Below are positions 1 to 11,728 of a stretch of 64,000 nucleotides of DNA, piece after piece. The position numbers were made by a program, and so were the translations under genes. The stretch's first letter is position 1. Each line of letters starts with the position of its first letter. The stretch covers positions 62,001 through 126,000 of the forward strand of contig JARKIF010000090.1 in the NCBI GenBank assembly GCA_029378245.1, written 5' to 3'. The DNA comes from Roridomyces roridus. Taxonomy: Eukaryota > Basidiomycota > Agaricomycetes > Agaricales > Mycenaceae. The notes beneath the pieces are model-generated. The model had not been told where the DNA came from. It did no database searches and was given only the letters and a program-made list of their open reading frames with translations.

Positions 1-1587
1 TTACATCAGGCAGGTCTATTGCTGTACGAGGATCACCGTCCTGTTTGACTGGAAATGCTGACACCCAGGGTAGTTCTCAGTCGTGGTCACGGTGTGTCGC
101 TACGTCCCTTGAGAAATGGGTTGGGTACTCATGACTTCACAGGCGATTCAAACCGCCATAGTTCATGGATACTTTGCTCAGAAGATCTATACATGTATGC
201 GCTACTCGAATAAAGCGTGACCTCTCCCTGATGCCTTGTGGCGTAGCGAGTGGAAAGAATTGGTGGATCACTGGTCCTATCGTGCGTTTCCTTTCTTCTG
301 CCGTACGGTTCTGTTCTGATGAGCCCCAGGCCCTCCTTGCGTTCCTGCGCGTCCGTGAGTTCCCTCTACTCTCTTTGTCTTCCCGTTGTAATACGAGTGG
401 ATGCAGTCGCGGCCGCTGGTGCGTTCTTCAAGGTTGCCCTCATTCCGTTTCCTGACCGCGTCCTATAGCCTCCACCGCGGAAATGTCGGTCCTCGTCTCA
501 TTCCCCATGTCCGCCATCTCATCCTTCATGACAGGATCCGTTTAAAGCGATACTCTGCATTCAATGAGAAATACCCTGGGGTGCGGGTGCTTTCAATCTC
601 CGACCCCGCCGCCATCTGACGTTCTTTCCAGTGGATCTTCACAACGGGCCTCTCACTCTCCGCCAGCGTTGATATCATCATAACGGTCTGGCTCTGCTTC
701 TTCTTGCAGAAGATGCGCGGTCGGACTGCTTCCACCATGTACGTACTGCAATTCTGCCGGCGGTGAAGGGATGAAGCGCTGATCGCCGCATGGTATACAT
801 GCAGGATGGCGCATGTTGTCAACACGCTCACCCTATACACTCTGGAGAATGGATTTATCACCTGGTGCGTCCTTGCGTGTGCGGATCCTCACACGTAGAT
901 AACCATCCATCTCTTAGTATCACCACCACGGCCTCCTTGATTTGTGTGAGTCGGACTCCTTTTGTGCGATTTCCGCGGAGCTAACGATCTGACCCGCAGT
1001 GGTTAACTATGCCCAACAATCTCGTGTTTATGGGACTGCATTTCATCATCAGCAAGCGTACGTCTGTCTATCCACGTTGCCAATCGAATGTCTTTCTCAT
1101 CGAATTTAAAACGCAGTCTACGTCAACTCGCTGCTTATTTCGTTGAATACACGGAAAGAGCTGCGTGAGATGCGATGGAACAAATCCGACGCGAACGTCT
1201 CGAACCCCGAGTTATCAGGCTCTGTCTCGGCCGAGCTGACGAGCATGCAATACATACACTCGTATACACACAACCCGGTCACGTCATTGACTATGATGGT
1301 ACGTCGCCTCATCCCTCCCTGCCTTTAAATTCAATTAATCGCCATCCGCACTGCAGACACCATCACATACATATCAACCTGTATTCAAAGTGACCAGCAC
1401 GCGTCGACATTCGGGGGCACTAGGGGCATTGACGGAACGCGAGCGGGAGGATGGGTCGTCACGACCCGCCTCGCGCGCCTCGGATGATATTTCGGACATT
1501 TCGCGCACGGAGTATCCTGACGGGCGATATTACCCCCGATCGAGGTCCCCACGCCATACATCAGAGCCGTGGCGCTCCCTTCCCTGA
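1..1587 (+). CDS. DUF6534-type integral membrane protein, 3' part (5' end outside window)
   Basis: Several short exons can be chained in frame. About 143-200 reads AIQTAIVHGYFAQKIYT. 632-738 reads TTGLSLSASVDIIITVWLCF. 805-864 reads VVNTLTLYTLENGFIT. 918-946 reads ITTTASLIC. 1000-1057 reads LTMPNNLVFMGLHFIISK. From 1117 it reads LYVNSLLISLNTRKELRE. The run of hydrophobic helices ending in YVNSLLxSLNTR is the signature of the basidiomycete DUF6534 domain, a multi-pass membrane family of unknown function. A last exon from about 1359 encodes an Arg/Ser-rich cytoplasmic tail and ends at TGA 1585-1587. Introns after 738, 864, 946, 1057 and about 1297 have GT-AG ends. Exons between 200 and 632 are not resolved. 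No break is seen in the resolved part. Confidence 0.75.
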
Positions 1588-1712
1588 CCACATTTGCCTA
1601 CTTACACTTACATTCATTCGGTGTACATATATCCATCCGATCTCTAACTTTATTTTAATCGTTATTTCCACTGTCTTTACTGGCTGGCTGGATGTACAGT
1701 ATGTAGACTGCC

Positions 1713-1796
1713 CGTCGATCATTGAATCAGACTCCGATATGGATAAAAGGAACCCAGCGCTCATATGTACGCATTGACAACGCCAGGATCCCGGAG
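1713..1796 (-). pseudogene. relic of a CHAT-gene 3' end
   Basis: Read on the minus strand this stretch encodes ERWVPFIHIGV followed by a stop. That is identical to the last 11 residues of the intact CHAT protein ending at 3292. The flanking bases also align (CGGGATCCTGGCGTTG against CGAGATCGTGGCATTG), with a roughly 10-base insertion in the relic. No CHAT sequence is recognisable further upstream. It looks like the truncated end of a second CHAT copy, with the MYND/armadillo pseudogene now lying between the two. Confidence 0.7.
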
Positions 1797-2347
1797 CAAT
1801 CGGGAGATCATTCGACAACCCGCGTAAGAAACATTCTACATTTCAACCTATTTCAAGTCATGAGCCATGGCGCCTCGGGTCATGGAGGATGCTTGCCAGA
1901 TGATGAGTGAATCGCGGTTTACAAACTGGGCCGAGTGCATGCCGACGATTCTCGCCTGCGTCCACGCCACCCACGTCAACACGGGAAAGTGTCTGAACGT
2001 CGATCTCTTTCGATTGTAGGCCCCAAGTTTGTTTGTGGACATTCGGTGGCATTCACAGTTTGTACCCAGGTCCTTCAAGGCTTGATCTCCCCCATCAGCC
2101 GCCATTACCTCAGCCATCAACCTCTCGTTCCTCATGACCACCATCCACCCATTGCTGCGTCTCCGCGATAGTTCAAAGTGGCGGTTCGCACTTCGCGTAA
2201 GTTTGATCGTTAGACATTACGCTTCCTGACTGCGTTCCCCAAAGTCGACAGCGAAGGCAGCGGCGGCTGGATCGACACCAGATCTCATGAGACTCGTAAT
2301 ACTTAATACTCAGCTCCAAAGAGGAGAGCCTAGGCGGCCTTACCAGG
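1797..2347. other. unassigned spacer
   Basis: No recognisable gene. A 50-codon open stretch at 1867-2016 (plus strand) is followed by a plausible GT-AG intron, but the continuation matches nothing I know. Confidence 0.3.
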
Positions 2348-3252
2348 ATGGAAAGCACCATGGTTATCCCTGTCTGTTACCGTCATCTCGATCCATCTTC
2401 TGTGCCCTCTGTGTCCGACCTGGACGCAATGGCGCGAGCAGACGATGTCGACCGTCGTGTGAATGCCGCCGTGGCAACGCTCTGTGCCCTGGTACAACTC
2501 ATACCTGCACTGAAGCCCATGGACACTGCCCCAGATTTTTGGCCTCGCATTGGCACTTGGCTGCACTTTCTCCACACCTATCGCGTCCTCTTTCCAAATC
2601 TCCCCGCTTTCGAGCGGATCAATTGAACTTCCATGGGTCATCGGCTTCTTTATCATGTTCTTCCGACGCCATCCCGAGACCTCCACAATCGTCTGTGCAA
2701 GATCCGGAATGCGTGCGGTCATCGCATCAGCTTGGGGCGAGATGCTCTACCAGGAATGCTTTGACGGGAAGCTCAATAACAAGATCTGGATGCAGTCTGG
2801 GATGTTTTCCATCCTGGCTGAGGACATCGCCGCGCGTGGCAATCTCGAGGAGATACTCGATGGCGTTGGTGGCGGTTACGACCGTCTGGCGGCCTTGGTG
2901 ATTGAACACATCAGGCAAATCCCGGGCAGCGGCGACCTGTTTGAATACATGAATATCTGTGCCGTGTTCCTAGCTCGCAAGCCCGCTCGCTTACTTCCGG
3001 CCCTGCTCGAGCAGGGCCTCATTTCGGCGGGGCCGGGCGCTGCTCTCAGCAATCTGCAAAATGCAAGCACACCCCGCGGAAGGCTTCTGGCCTCCGAAAG
3101 TGTTGCTGTTCCGGATGAAAGACGCAGCTTTCGATGCCATGCTGCGCAGAGTCGTCCATGAGGACTGCAATCTTTCTTGGGATGAACGCAAAAACCGGCT
3201 GGAGCCCATGCACCGTCTGGTAGATACTCTAAAAGGGACGTATTCGTTTTGA
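2348..3252 (+). pseudogene. MYND/armadillo-like basidiomycete protein, N-terminal half, frameshifted
   Basis: Segment one (2348-2626) contains AVATLCALVQLIP...DFWPRIGTWLHFLHTYR. Segment two (from about 2630 to 3058, another frame) contains RSGMRAVIASAWGEML...GNLEEILDGVGGGYDRLAALVIEHI. The third (3061-3252) contains DAMLRRVVHEDCNLSWDERKNR. The order WPR-W-F-HTYR, ASAW, NLEEI-GGG-DLA is that of the large agaricomycete family of armadillo-like proteins that often carry a C-terminal MYND zinc finger. No MYND Cys/His cluster is present, and no splice pair explains the frame changes near 2626 and 3058. I read it as a truncated pseudogene. Family assignment is from memory of the pattern; function is unknown. 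Confidence 0.55.
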
Positions 3253-3291
3253 TTATTATTTACGAAACAGAACAGGTCAATATATTCTGTA

Positions 3292-6200
3292 TCAAACTCC
3301 GATATGAATAAAAGGAACCCAGCGCTCACATGCAATGCCACGATCTCGGAGTTTGCGTACAGCTATCTGAAGGGCCTTGGCCGTGTCCCTCACCCTCGGT
3401 CCCTCGGCCCTCCCCTCATCAAACAAATACCCATACACTCCCTCAGCCACCACAGGCCCATCCTCGTCGCACATCGACCACATCGTCCCAACGGCGGCAC
3501 AAAACCCCGCCGCAATCAACCCACCTCCAAGATGGAATGATTCATTCGCGAGAGCCGAATCACCCATGGCAGTCTGGCACGCTGCGAGGAAGGCAAAGTG
3601 CGCTGCGGATTTGGGAAGGCGGAGGGAGAGGATGGTGGAGAGGGGGAGCGGGCCATCGTAGAGGTGAAAGCAACTTTGGCTGGGGTTGAACAGGTCTTGA
3701 GTCCCGTGTGAGGCGAGGTGCATCCAGGAGCTTTGTTTAAGCTGGGTGGTTACGGAGGAAACTGTGGCATTGGGGCCGAGGAGTTCGGTGTATGAGGTGC
3801 ATTTTTGCGAGGTTAGGGATTGGATTTTGGACAGTTCGAGTTTGACTCCGGGGAGGGAGGAGAGGGAGTCGGATTTTCTGTCGGTCACTCCCACGACGCA
3901 GAGGTTGACGCTGGGGTTGAGAGAGGCGAGTTTGGAATGCGACTCGAGGAGGGCACCCAGGGTGGATGTGTATGACTGTATGAAGTTATCAGACGGAGCG
4001 GCAGCGTGCAGTGGGAGTGCAGTGAAAGCCCCGGTGGGACACCACCACACTCGGCCTTCCGTTATCCCATTCTGAATTCACGCTCGTCAATGACCAAAAA
4101 TGCAAAATCGGAAGACGACACACCGCAGCCAGAACATCAAACACCGGCCCTACAACGTGCGTCCAAAGCCAAGAAAGTATATGCTGGAAAGACTCTTGCA
4201 CGGATTTCGGCCCCGCAGCAACTTCAAACTTGCCAAACAGCCTTGTCGAAGCCGAATCCCTCGCTCTCGAATTACACCTCGCCAACAAACCATCGAGTAC
4301 CTTCTTATGCGCCTTGAGCTCACTTTCCGTCACCCCGGGGAGTGGCACATGCCGTGGTTCGCGCACTGGATCCAAAATGATTATCGCGTCGCACTGGTTG
4401 GGGTGTGCGTTCAAAATCACTATCGGCCCATAGCGAGAAGCCAACGCGAGTTCGGAATACTCCCGGGGTAGCAGGAACCGCTCTAGACCCGGTAGCCCCC
4501 GGATCGCTTGAATGACTTTATTCCGCTCGAGCACGACGTCCATCTTCATCGAGCCCTCCTCCGAATCGAGACTTTGCTCTTCGCGAGTATACAACAACCC
4601 GGAAAGTCTCTCGAATTCACGGGCCAGCTCCTCCGGGACGCTCGAAACATCCGTCTTGAGCTGCATCATCTGCGAAAACGTAGTCGCCACTCCCTGTTCG
4701 AGGAACTGCACTGCGAGAGTGAGATTCTGTGTTGAGATACACGCCCGTACAGCAGAGGCGGTGGCGAATTCGAGTCCGTGCCAGATGTTGAGCGTTTGGC
4801 GTGTTGGTATGGAGTGCCCGACCCAGACGAGGGAGGGGAGGACAGAGAAGGCTGCGGCGTAGGCATCTGGGGCGTCTCCGGGTGAGTGATCCTCGGCGAA
4901 GGACGCCCATGAGAGCGCGGCGTTCCAGATGATGTCTGGGTGCGAGACGATCTTGAATGACGCGGTGTAGAGCTCTCGAATTGCAGCCAGATCCACTTCT
5001 TGCTTCGATATGAGGTATCTCTTCGTGAGGAACGAGGCTAATCCTTGGAGGATTGCTGCGCGGTCCGAATGGTCGGGTGGGATGATGCTCAATGCTTCTT
5101 GCTGGTAGACGAGAGCAGCCTCGAGGTCGGCGGGGTCGGCGTAGAGCTGGAAACGCGATACGAGGGAAGCTGCTAGACGATAAAGACATGCCGGGCGCGC
5201 TGCATGGCCTGGCGGCGCATTGACCAGCGCAGCCTCACTGGCACGGTGTGCCGCTGCTAAATCCGCTGGATCACCCAACCTGCGGTACCGTTCCTGCAGG
5301 GACACAAACAGGCCTTGGAGGTATGTGACACGGTCGATGTGCCCTTCGGGAAGGAGGTCAACGGCCTCTTGGTGGTGTTCTATACCCACAGAGAGGTCTC
5401 GCAGGTCTCCAAATCGGAGAAATGTCTTGGTCCTGGACGCAGCGACGGCATGTGCATAGCTCGCGCGGTGCGGCACTGAGTCGACTGGTGTGAGATCCAA
5501 AGCCTCTTTCAAACATTCGCGGCTCGCTTTCAAATCCGCTGGATCACCGAGCAGACTGAAGCGAGCGCCCATGCAGCAGCCTAAGGTGTGTACATGCCGA
5601 GCGCGCATCCGATCTCCGGGGGGAGTGAGGTCCGCTGCTTCCTTGCTGTACTCCACTGCGGCATGCAGACTCTCGAGGTCGTGCAGACGCCGGAATTTGA
5701 AGAGGTAATTGGTCGCGATGTTGTTGAGCGATCCAGCACGCCAGGGATGGCCTTTGGGCGTCATCTCCAGAGCTTCGTGCTGGTATCCCAGTGCGGCGCC
5801 GAGATCTGATGGATCGCCAAAGCGCTTGAAACGCTCGAGCAATGACACAGCTAGGCTGCTAAGTGTGTACTGCCGGAGGGGATGCATCTTTAACTGGGAA
5901 TCGAGGATCTCCTGGTCACATTGGATGAGCGCATCGAGATGACGGAGGTCTCCGAATCGACGGAATCGGTCGCGGAGAGATTGGCTGAGGAAAGGGAGGT
6001 AGCTTGCGCGGCTGGAGTCGTCTTTGGGATCGACCTTGAGGAGCTCGAGATACGCGTCAAGCACGAGCTCCATGTCCGCCTGCTCGTTCAATACAGCCAC
6101 GCGTTTGCAAAGGTACTTGATGAGATTGTGAAGATGAGCGACACGATTTGGTGGATGGAGATCGACGATTTGCTGACATTTGAGTATCGTCGCGTCGAGG

Positions 6201-6688
6201 TGTTGCTGGTCTTTGGATATCTTGTACTTCAAGGCGTGGAACTCGGCCAGCGTGTACAGACGCTCCGCTAACTCTGGATCTCCCACAGCAGTGTTGTCCG
6301 CTACTTGCTGGAACCGCAGGAACGCAGCGTCGAGCGTGTCGGGATCTTGCATTATCGCGTCCCGTAGCTCGCACATGTCTGCGACGCGCCTCTGGCGGCG
6401 GGTCAAGTTGGGATTGTCTGGAGGCGTCGAGTACATGGCTGCCTGAAACTTGCGTTTCGCCGCTTTCAGGTCTTTGACATCGCCAAATTGCTGATACCGC
6501 AAGGCCAGAGATTCGCCCGCCTTCTCTGCGAGATCAGCCCTCTCGAGATCGTGCAGACCGAGTGGCCAAACAGACATCTATTCTATGAGGTCGTCAGCTT
6601 TTCGTCGTTGGAATGAGATGTAACTCACCGTGGTGGATGGAAAAAGCGTCGGAATCGATGCGGAACCATTGTCGCGGGAGTGAATCAT
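3292..6688 (-). CDS. TPR-CHAT protein (caspase-like CHAT peptidase fold), about 1097 aa
   Basis: Three exons join in frame: 6629-6688 (start MIHSRDNGSAS), 4124-6577 and 3292-4071. Introns are 6578-6628 and 4072-4123. Exon two encodes TPR-like repeats about every 45-50 residues with the recurring core RFxRxGDxxDLxAA. The third exon begins at the CHAT-typical VWWCPTGAFTALPLHAA and carries both catalytic motifs, ASHG (His about 960) and ACQTA (Cys about 1003), ending WVPFIHIGV. CHAT domains are clan CD cysteine peptidases related to separase and caspases. In fungi they often sit in NLR-like or heterokaryon-incompatibility proteins, but here there is no NACHT/NB-ARC or other effector domain, so the sensor role would fall to the TPRs (inference). 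The dyad is intact, so it may be an active protease. Confidence 0.88.
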
Positions 6689-6823
6689 GATTTGACAGAT
6701 TGGGTTGCCGAGATTGTTGCCATCACAACGGAGCTATTACGTCTCGGCGCCTTGACCCGGCTTCTTTTTGCTTCTCTTTTCCCCGCTCCTCCATTTTGCG
6801 CCCCGGCGGGCTGGGACTCAAGA

Positions 6824-7676
6824 ATGCTTTTCGACGAGGTCAATGATCGTGTACCGATTCATTGGCTACTGTTCTGAGATGGCGCGCAGATCTTTGTGGC
6901 GGTCTTTATCCTATTCTACTACATTCCTCTATGTGGTGCTGCGGGCTTCGACATTCCTTTGACCAGAAGAAATATCAATACACGACGTGGTACTGGAGTT
7001 GAGAGGGATTTCTTCGATGTGAGTCTCGATTCACCGCAGTCATTGCACGCGCAAGGGCTGACGTCTTCCTTTCTCTGCAGTTCAGCGGACCGTTTTACTT
7101 TGCCGACGTCTCTCTCGGTACTCCGTGCGTCTGCCCTTCCCTTCCCTTCCCCTTCCCTTATACTCACACTACCCCACGCACAGTCCCCAAAACCTCCGAC
7201 TAATGGTCGACACGAGTACCTCCACAACCATGGTCTGGGGCGAGTCGTGCTCCGGGTGCTCCTCCGTTGCCAACAGATACGATTCCAGCACGTCTTCGAG
7301 CGGGGTCAACAAGTCCACTGCGACAGTCTCCCTACAGAATTTTGCGTATGGAGATGGGAGCGTCGAGGGGTTCATTTTCGAGGATACGATAAGGGTGGGG
7401 GCGGATGTTAATGTGTCCAAGGCTGAATTCCGTGCGTTCCCTTCCCTACATCCTGGATTGAATTCTTGAATTCTTGAATGAATGACGTGCAACAGTGCAA
7501 GTAACCGAGCTCAGCGACTCCCTCCCCGACTCCGTATCAGGGATTTTCGGATTGGCCTTTGACAAGACGCCCGAGACGAGCGCCACGCCTTTCTGGCAGG
7601 CTTTAAGCGCAGCCAACGCGAGTGTCAGTCCCGAGGTGGGGTTCTGGCTGTCGCGCTCCTCCTCCTCCCCAGCAGA
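6824..7676 (+). pseudogene. aspartic protease (family A1), N-terminal half, split by LTR element
   Basis: Exons encode a hydrophobic signal-like stretch (VAVFILFYYIPLCGAAGF), FSGPFYFADVSLGTP, PQNLRLMVDTSTSTTMVWG, a flap-type region (YGDGSVEGFIFEDTI), then GIFGLAFDKTPETSATPFWQAL and EVGFWLSRSSSSPAD. This is the first lobe of a pepsin-like protease, with the first catalytic Asp in DTS rather than DTG. The reading frame runs into the LTR at 7677 and stops at 7729-7731, before the second catalytic Asp. Introns begin at 7019, 7125 and 7434. The start is uncertain: no in-frame ATG directly precedes the signal stretch, so a short first exon near 6824 is likely. The second half resumes at 13537. Confidence 0.85.
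7672..7676. repeat. 5-bp target duplication GCAGA, left copy
   Basis: GCAGA directly precedes the left LTR and recurs at 13537-13541 directly after the right LTR. Removing the element and one copy restores the protease frame as PAD-SNEDGG. Confidence 0.92.
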
Positions 7677-7883
7677 TGTCAGAAAATGCATGCCAGAGGT
7701 GGCTGCTAGAGCCAACGAGGCTCAGGATTGAGGAGACACTCGAGTGCGCAAATGGACAGTAGTGCGACAGGGGACGTGAAAGTCAAGAAGATAGAAGGAC
7801 TGATTCATATCATACGTAGGCTGTACATCAAGTATACGGATACATACAATACGAACCGATGCAAATAAACCCAGTTCCTGACA
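7677..7883 (-). repeat. LTR, left copy (3' LTR in element orientation)
   Basis: 207 bp, TG...CA ends; by eye identical to 13330-13536. The polypurine tract lies immediately inside it. Confidence 0.95.
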
Positions 7884-8106
7884 CTCCCACCTTTGCGAGG
7901 GAAGAAAGAATAGGAATGTGGTGAAAACCGGAAATGGAAGAATATTCTCCCACCGAACCAGATAAGGGTGGGATCCCAAATTGTAACCCAAATGTGGTGC
8001 AAGTGTGAGAAGGAAGGAAAAATCCTCCCACCGAACCCAACACAAAATATGTTGGTGGTGATCCGACGTCAAAGGGACCGGAACAAACACCGCAGTCTCC
8101 AACAGT

Positions 8107-8127
8107 TAGTGCTGCCACGGCTCGGCT
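8107..8127 (+). repeat. hAT terminal inverted repeat, left
   Basis: TAGTGCTGCC followed by ACGGCTCGGCT; mirrored at 12283-12303 with two mismatches. Confidence 0.9.
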
Positions 8128-8484
8128 ACGGCTGGCTCGGCTCAGCTTGACGTGGCTCCCGAGCCGTCATGTCACATAGCCGAGCCGAGCCGTTTAAAAA
8201 TGGCTCGACTCCGACGGCTTCGGCTAAGCCGCGGCTCAAGCTGCGGCTTAGCACAGAGTTCCTTGCAGACATTCGTTCAACATATTGGGTTCTTCTATCG
8301 GGCTCAGATGTATCCAGTAGGCGTAAAATGATTATTGGGCTGGTCCTTTCCTCTTTAGAACCTCTGATAGGATGAATCATTTGTTCGGCACGACGGCAAC
8401 CAGATCGCAGCAAGACAGAGTTGATAAATTTCAAGTGCTAGGTCATGAATCTAGTTCGTGTATAGTATGATACGCTGTGTATTA

Positions 8485-11400
8485 CTAGGAGTCCGACTCA
8501 GAGTCCCTTTGAGCTAGTAGAGATTGAATAAAAGCATTGAAACCCGTCTTGTCCTCTGGTACTGCGGTGTGCTCGGCCATCACAGCCTCCAGAACCGCCA
8601 GCTCATCTTCTCGCGTCGTTCCCTGGGTAAAATCGAGACCTCGGCCGCGCTTGATCGAATATTTGAGCATTTGAAGCGCCTCCATCAGCTCCGGCGCGAT
8701 ACCGTTCCGTCGCTTGGTGTCCGTCTCAGCGCTTGAGGAGAATACACGCTCGCACGGTACAGCAGACCCTTGAATCGGGAGAACATCGAGAGCGAATTTG
8801 AATAGAGTGGGATAACGGGACTGATTTTTCTGTTCATGTAAGAATATTAGATGGAGAACGTGCGAGGGTATGAGTCGCGCACCTGCCAGTAATCCACCGA
8901 GGAATCTACCTCGTACAAGCCCTCCCCGAGATACGCCTGAAACTCTTCCCGCACGCTTCGACTCTGTTGCGGACGCTCAGGTGAGTCTAGACCAAGAATT
9001 TCATCCGCCCAATTGCTGTGTGACGGCCGCGCGGGAGTGTTAATAATACTTGTACGATATTGGTTAAGCTGAGATGCATCAGACACATCGGCGATCACGA
9101 GAGATAATGACGAACCTCCACGAGGAAGAGATCTTTGGCCCACTGCACGCGGTCTGGACGATGCTTCTCGAACCATGACAACTTGGTCGCAGGATTCAAG
9201 ACTTTGGGAGTAGAAGGTAAGATAAGGTACGATGGAGAAGAGATGGACAGACTTACTCATGGCGCAGACATACACCGGAACGCCCTCCACTCGTTCTTGA
9301 TATGCGCCGAGCTTGTTGATGCCCTTTTGGACGATGTTGCGAGTCTCGGGGTATTTCTCTTGTTGTTTTTGCCACATCTTGATCATGGCTTCGAACGCAG
9401 GGAGTGCGCGACCGAGAGTAGGTGTCTTCTCCGCGGACAGCTTTTGCTGGAACGCGTGCGGTACCTGACGTGCAAGTATGTGTCATTAAAGTTAGCGGTA
9501 TGATGCAAAACGACTTACGGCTAGAATTCTTCTGAACGACTCAAGCGCCGCCCAATCTCGATCGCCGAGCTGGTATTTGTGGAGTTCCTTGAACTCGTCA
9601 TGTTGGAGAAATTCATCAATTGCCTGAATCCGTTCAGCAACACACTTGAAATACAGGCAAACGGACATACCTCGCGAAGAAGGATCGCTCGGTCAATCAT
9701 GAGCAGTGTTGATGACCACCGCGTGTCGACATCACGAAGAAGTTGCAAATCTTTGTGTTGTAGAGCTTTGAGGATTTCCGAAAAGTATTGGCGCCGCAAG
9801 GATGAAGCGCGGATCTAGCGCAACAGTTAGTACAATGCACTAGATGGAAGCAGTTAACTCACGGATCGCACCACGGTTCGGATGGTGGCGACGGGATCAC
9901 GGTTCACGGCGTCTAGAAACGAACCAGCCGCCCCCGGCGGACGAACGAAATCTCGCGCTCCCGCGGCCGCAAAGTCCATGTTTGTAAGGCCTGCAAGTAT
10001 GGCTTTACAAGCCAAGTTGACGATGTGAGGAAAACACCTAAAATGTATGAGATTTCGTGTCAATAATCCTCCAAAACCCTCACCTAATCCTTCGCTTGAC
10101 TTTGCAGAAGGGTATCCTACGTCGAGTAAGTTCGCGCTCCACGGCGGCCATGAACGTATCGTTGTTAGAGGCGTTGTCCAGTGTCACCCACCCGAGCTGA
10201 GAACTGTCAACGAAGGCAGTGGGCGAATAATCAGAGAACATACTTTGTGAGTGATACGAATTCGATCAACAACATGTAGGAATGCAGCGGCAAGATGGTC
10301 CCCGTCGTGATGACCGGGAACGCGTATGAATCCGATGAGGTCGGAGCGGAGGGTTAATTTGGATTGCGGCCCCGACTCGCTGGTGGTGACGAGTTGCGCC
10401 TGAATCCAGTGGGCCGTCACCGCCATGTAGGGCACCTTCTGTTGGTCGGACCACATGTCCATGGTGGTGGAGATTTTACCGAGGGCGTCCTAAGTGTTCG
10501 CGCGTAATCAGACATGAGAATCGCGAGTGAAACAGGACACATACCGCCATTTCATGTTCGAGATTTTTGAGATGCTCGTCCCAAACCTCGAGGACACGTT
10601 TTCGTATTGTGGTGCGATGCGGAATGTCGGAGTCGCGTAATTCTTCGCGCAGCATCAGGAATATGGCGCGAAGCTGCGTGTTTTCGATGACATTCAAAGA
10701 CTATGCACGTAAATCAGCCGGCGTCCGCTGACGTTGGTACATAAAACTCACCTGATCGTCAGACACGATGAACTCGACGATGGCGTCCACAAACGCTTCT
10801 TGCGAGAACTCGGGCCGCTTCTCTTGAGGTTGCGAAGTGGGTGGAGCGCCGGGGGGTTGTTGGGCTTTTCGCTGACGGTAGTCTTCGATGTACGGCTTCG
10901 CCTCCTTGGCTTTGATCAGAATCTGAAGCTGGTCGCATGACTCGACCCAGACATCGAGGTGCTCGGTATAGAGATGCTTTCGCAGCACTCCCGTACTCGT
11001 GGTGCCGCTATAGAATTTCTGTTTGTGTTGATGGGGATTCGCCTGGTGCGCCTGTCTGGGAAGGATAAGTATGTGGAGTAGCAGGATGAATTATGATGAC
11101 ACACCGGCAGAGGATGCATTCCCGTGAATCTTCCGTCTCCCCCTCAATGAACGTCCAAATATCCTTGGCGGCGCCGGATCGACTGCCGGCAGGTCGAGGA
11201 TGAGCCCGAGATGGAGGGGCATGAGGCCCTGCCCGCGGCGATCCACGATGCCGATTGGGGGAAGGGGGATTTCTCCTGGAAGTTGTCGGCGAAGGAGAAG
11301 GGAAGAATTCCCCCTCGGATTGAGGTTCGTTGAAGCGGACATTTGCGCGGCGTTGGTGGCCAGCCGGAGTGGAGGTGAAGACGTCGTTATCTCCGGTAGC

Positions 11401-11728
11401 TGGAGGTATTAGTTGGTTTTTAGTGTAAGTGACGAAGACTTACCAGCTTCACCAGTGTTTTCTCCGACAGTCGGAGCGGGTTCAGTCGGGGGCTCCTGAG
11501 GTTGGCGACGTCTACGATTCCGAGGCTGGGGCTGAGGTGGGGTCGGCGGAGGAGTAGGTGTTCTGTCTGGAGGGGGTGGTGCAGCTCTGCGCGTGCGGCT
11601 AGGTCGTGCTTGAGGCGGAGCCCTTGTGGGCGTTTGGGGATCGACTGTGCAAGAGGTTAGCATTCGAAAAAGGCGAGAAATTATAACTGAAGACGCCTAC
11701 CTTGACCTCGACCTCGGGTTCCAGGCAT
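8485..11728 (-). CDS. hAT transposase with BED zinc finger, 14 exons, about 863 aa
   Basis: Fourteen exons join in frame (11701-11728, 11444-11644, 11105-11399, 10752-11055, 10545-10700, 10244-10489, 10084-10196, 9863-10037, 9671-9814, 9519-9623, 9257-9464, 9116-9201, 8883-9068, 8485-8829), total 2592 bases. Order: basic Pro/Arg-rich N-terminus; BED finger (KDIWTFIEGE, CILC, then HLYTEH); RNase H-like catalytic core with STTMDMWSDQQ, TLDNASNN, CFPHIVNLACKAIL and DVDTRWSSTLLM; C-terminal dimerisation region YPTLFKFALDVLPIQGSAVPCERVFSS. The expected acidic residues (D in TLDN, D in DVDTRWSS, E in CERVFS) are present. Together with the intact ends this suggests an active element. In exon 4 I chose the acceptor that preserves the KFYSGTTSTG frame. 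Confidence 0.9.
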
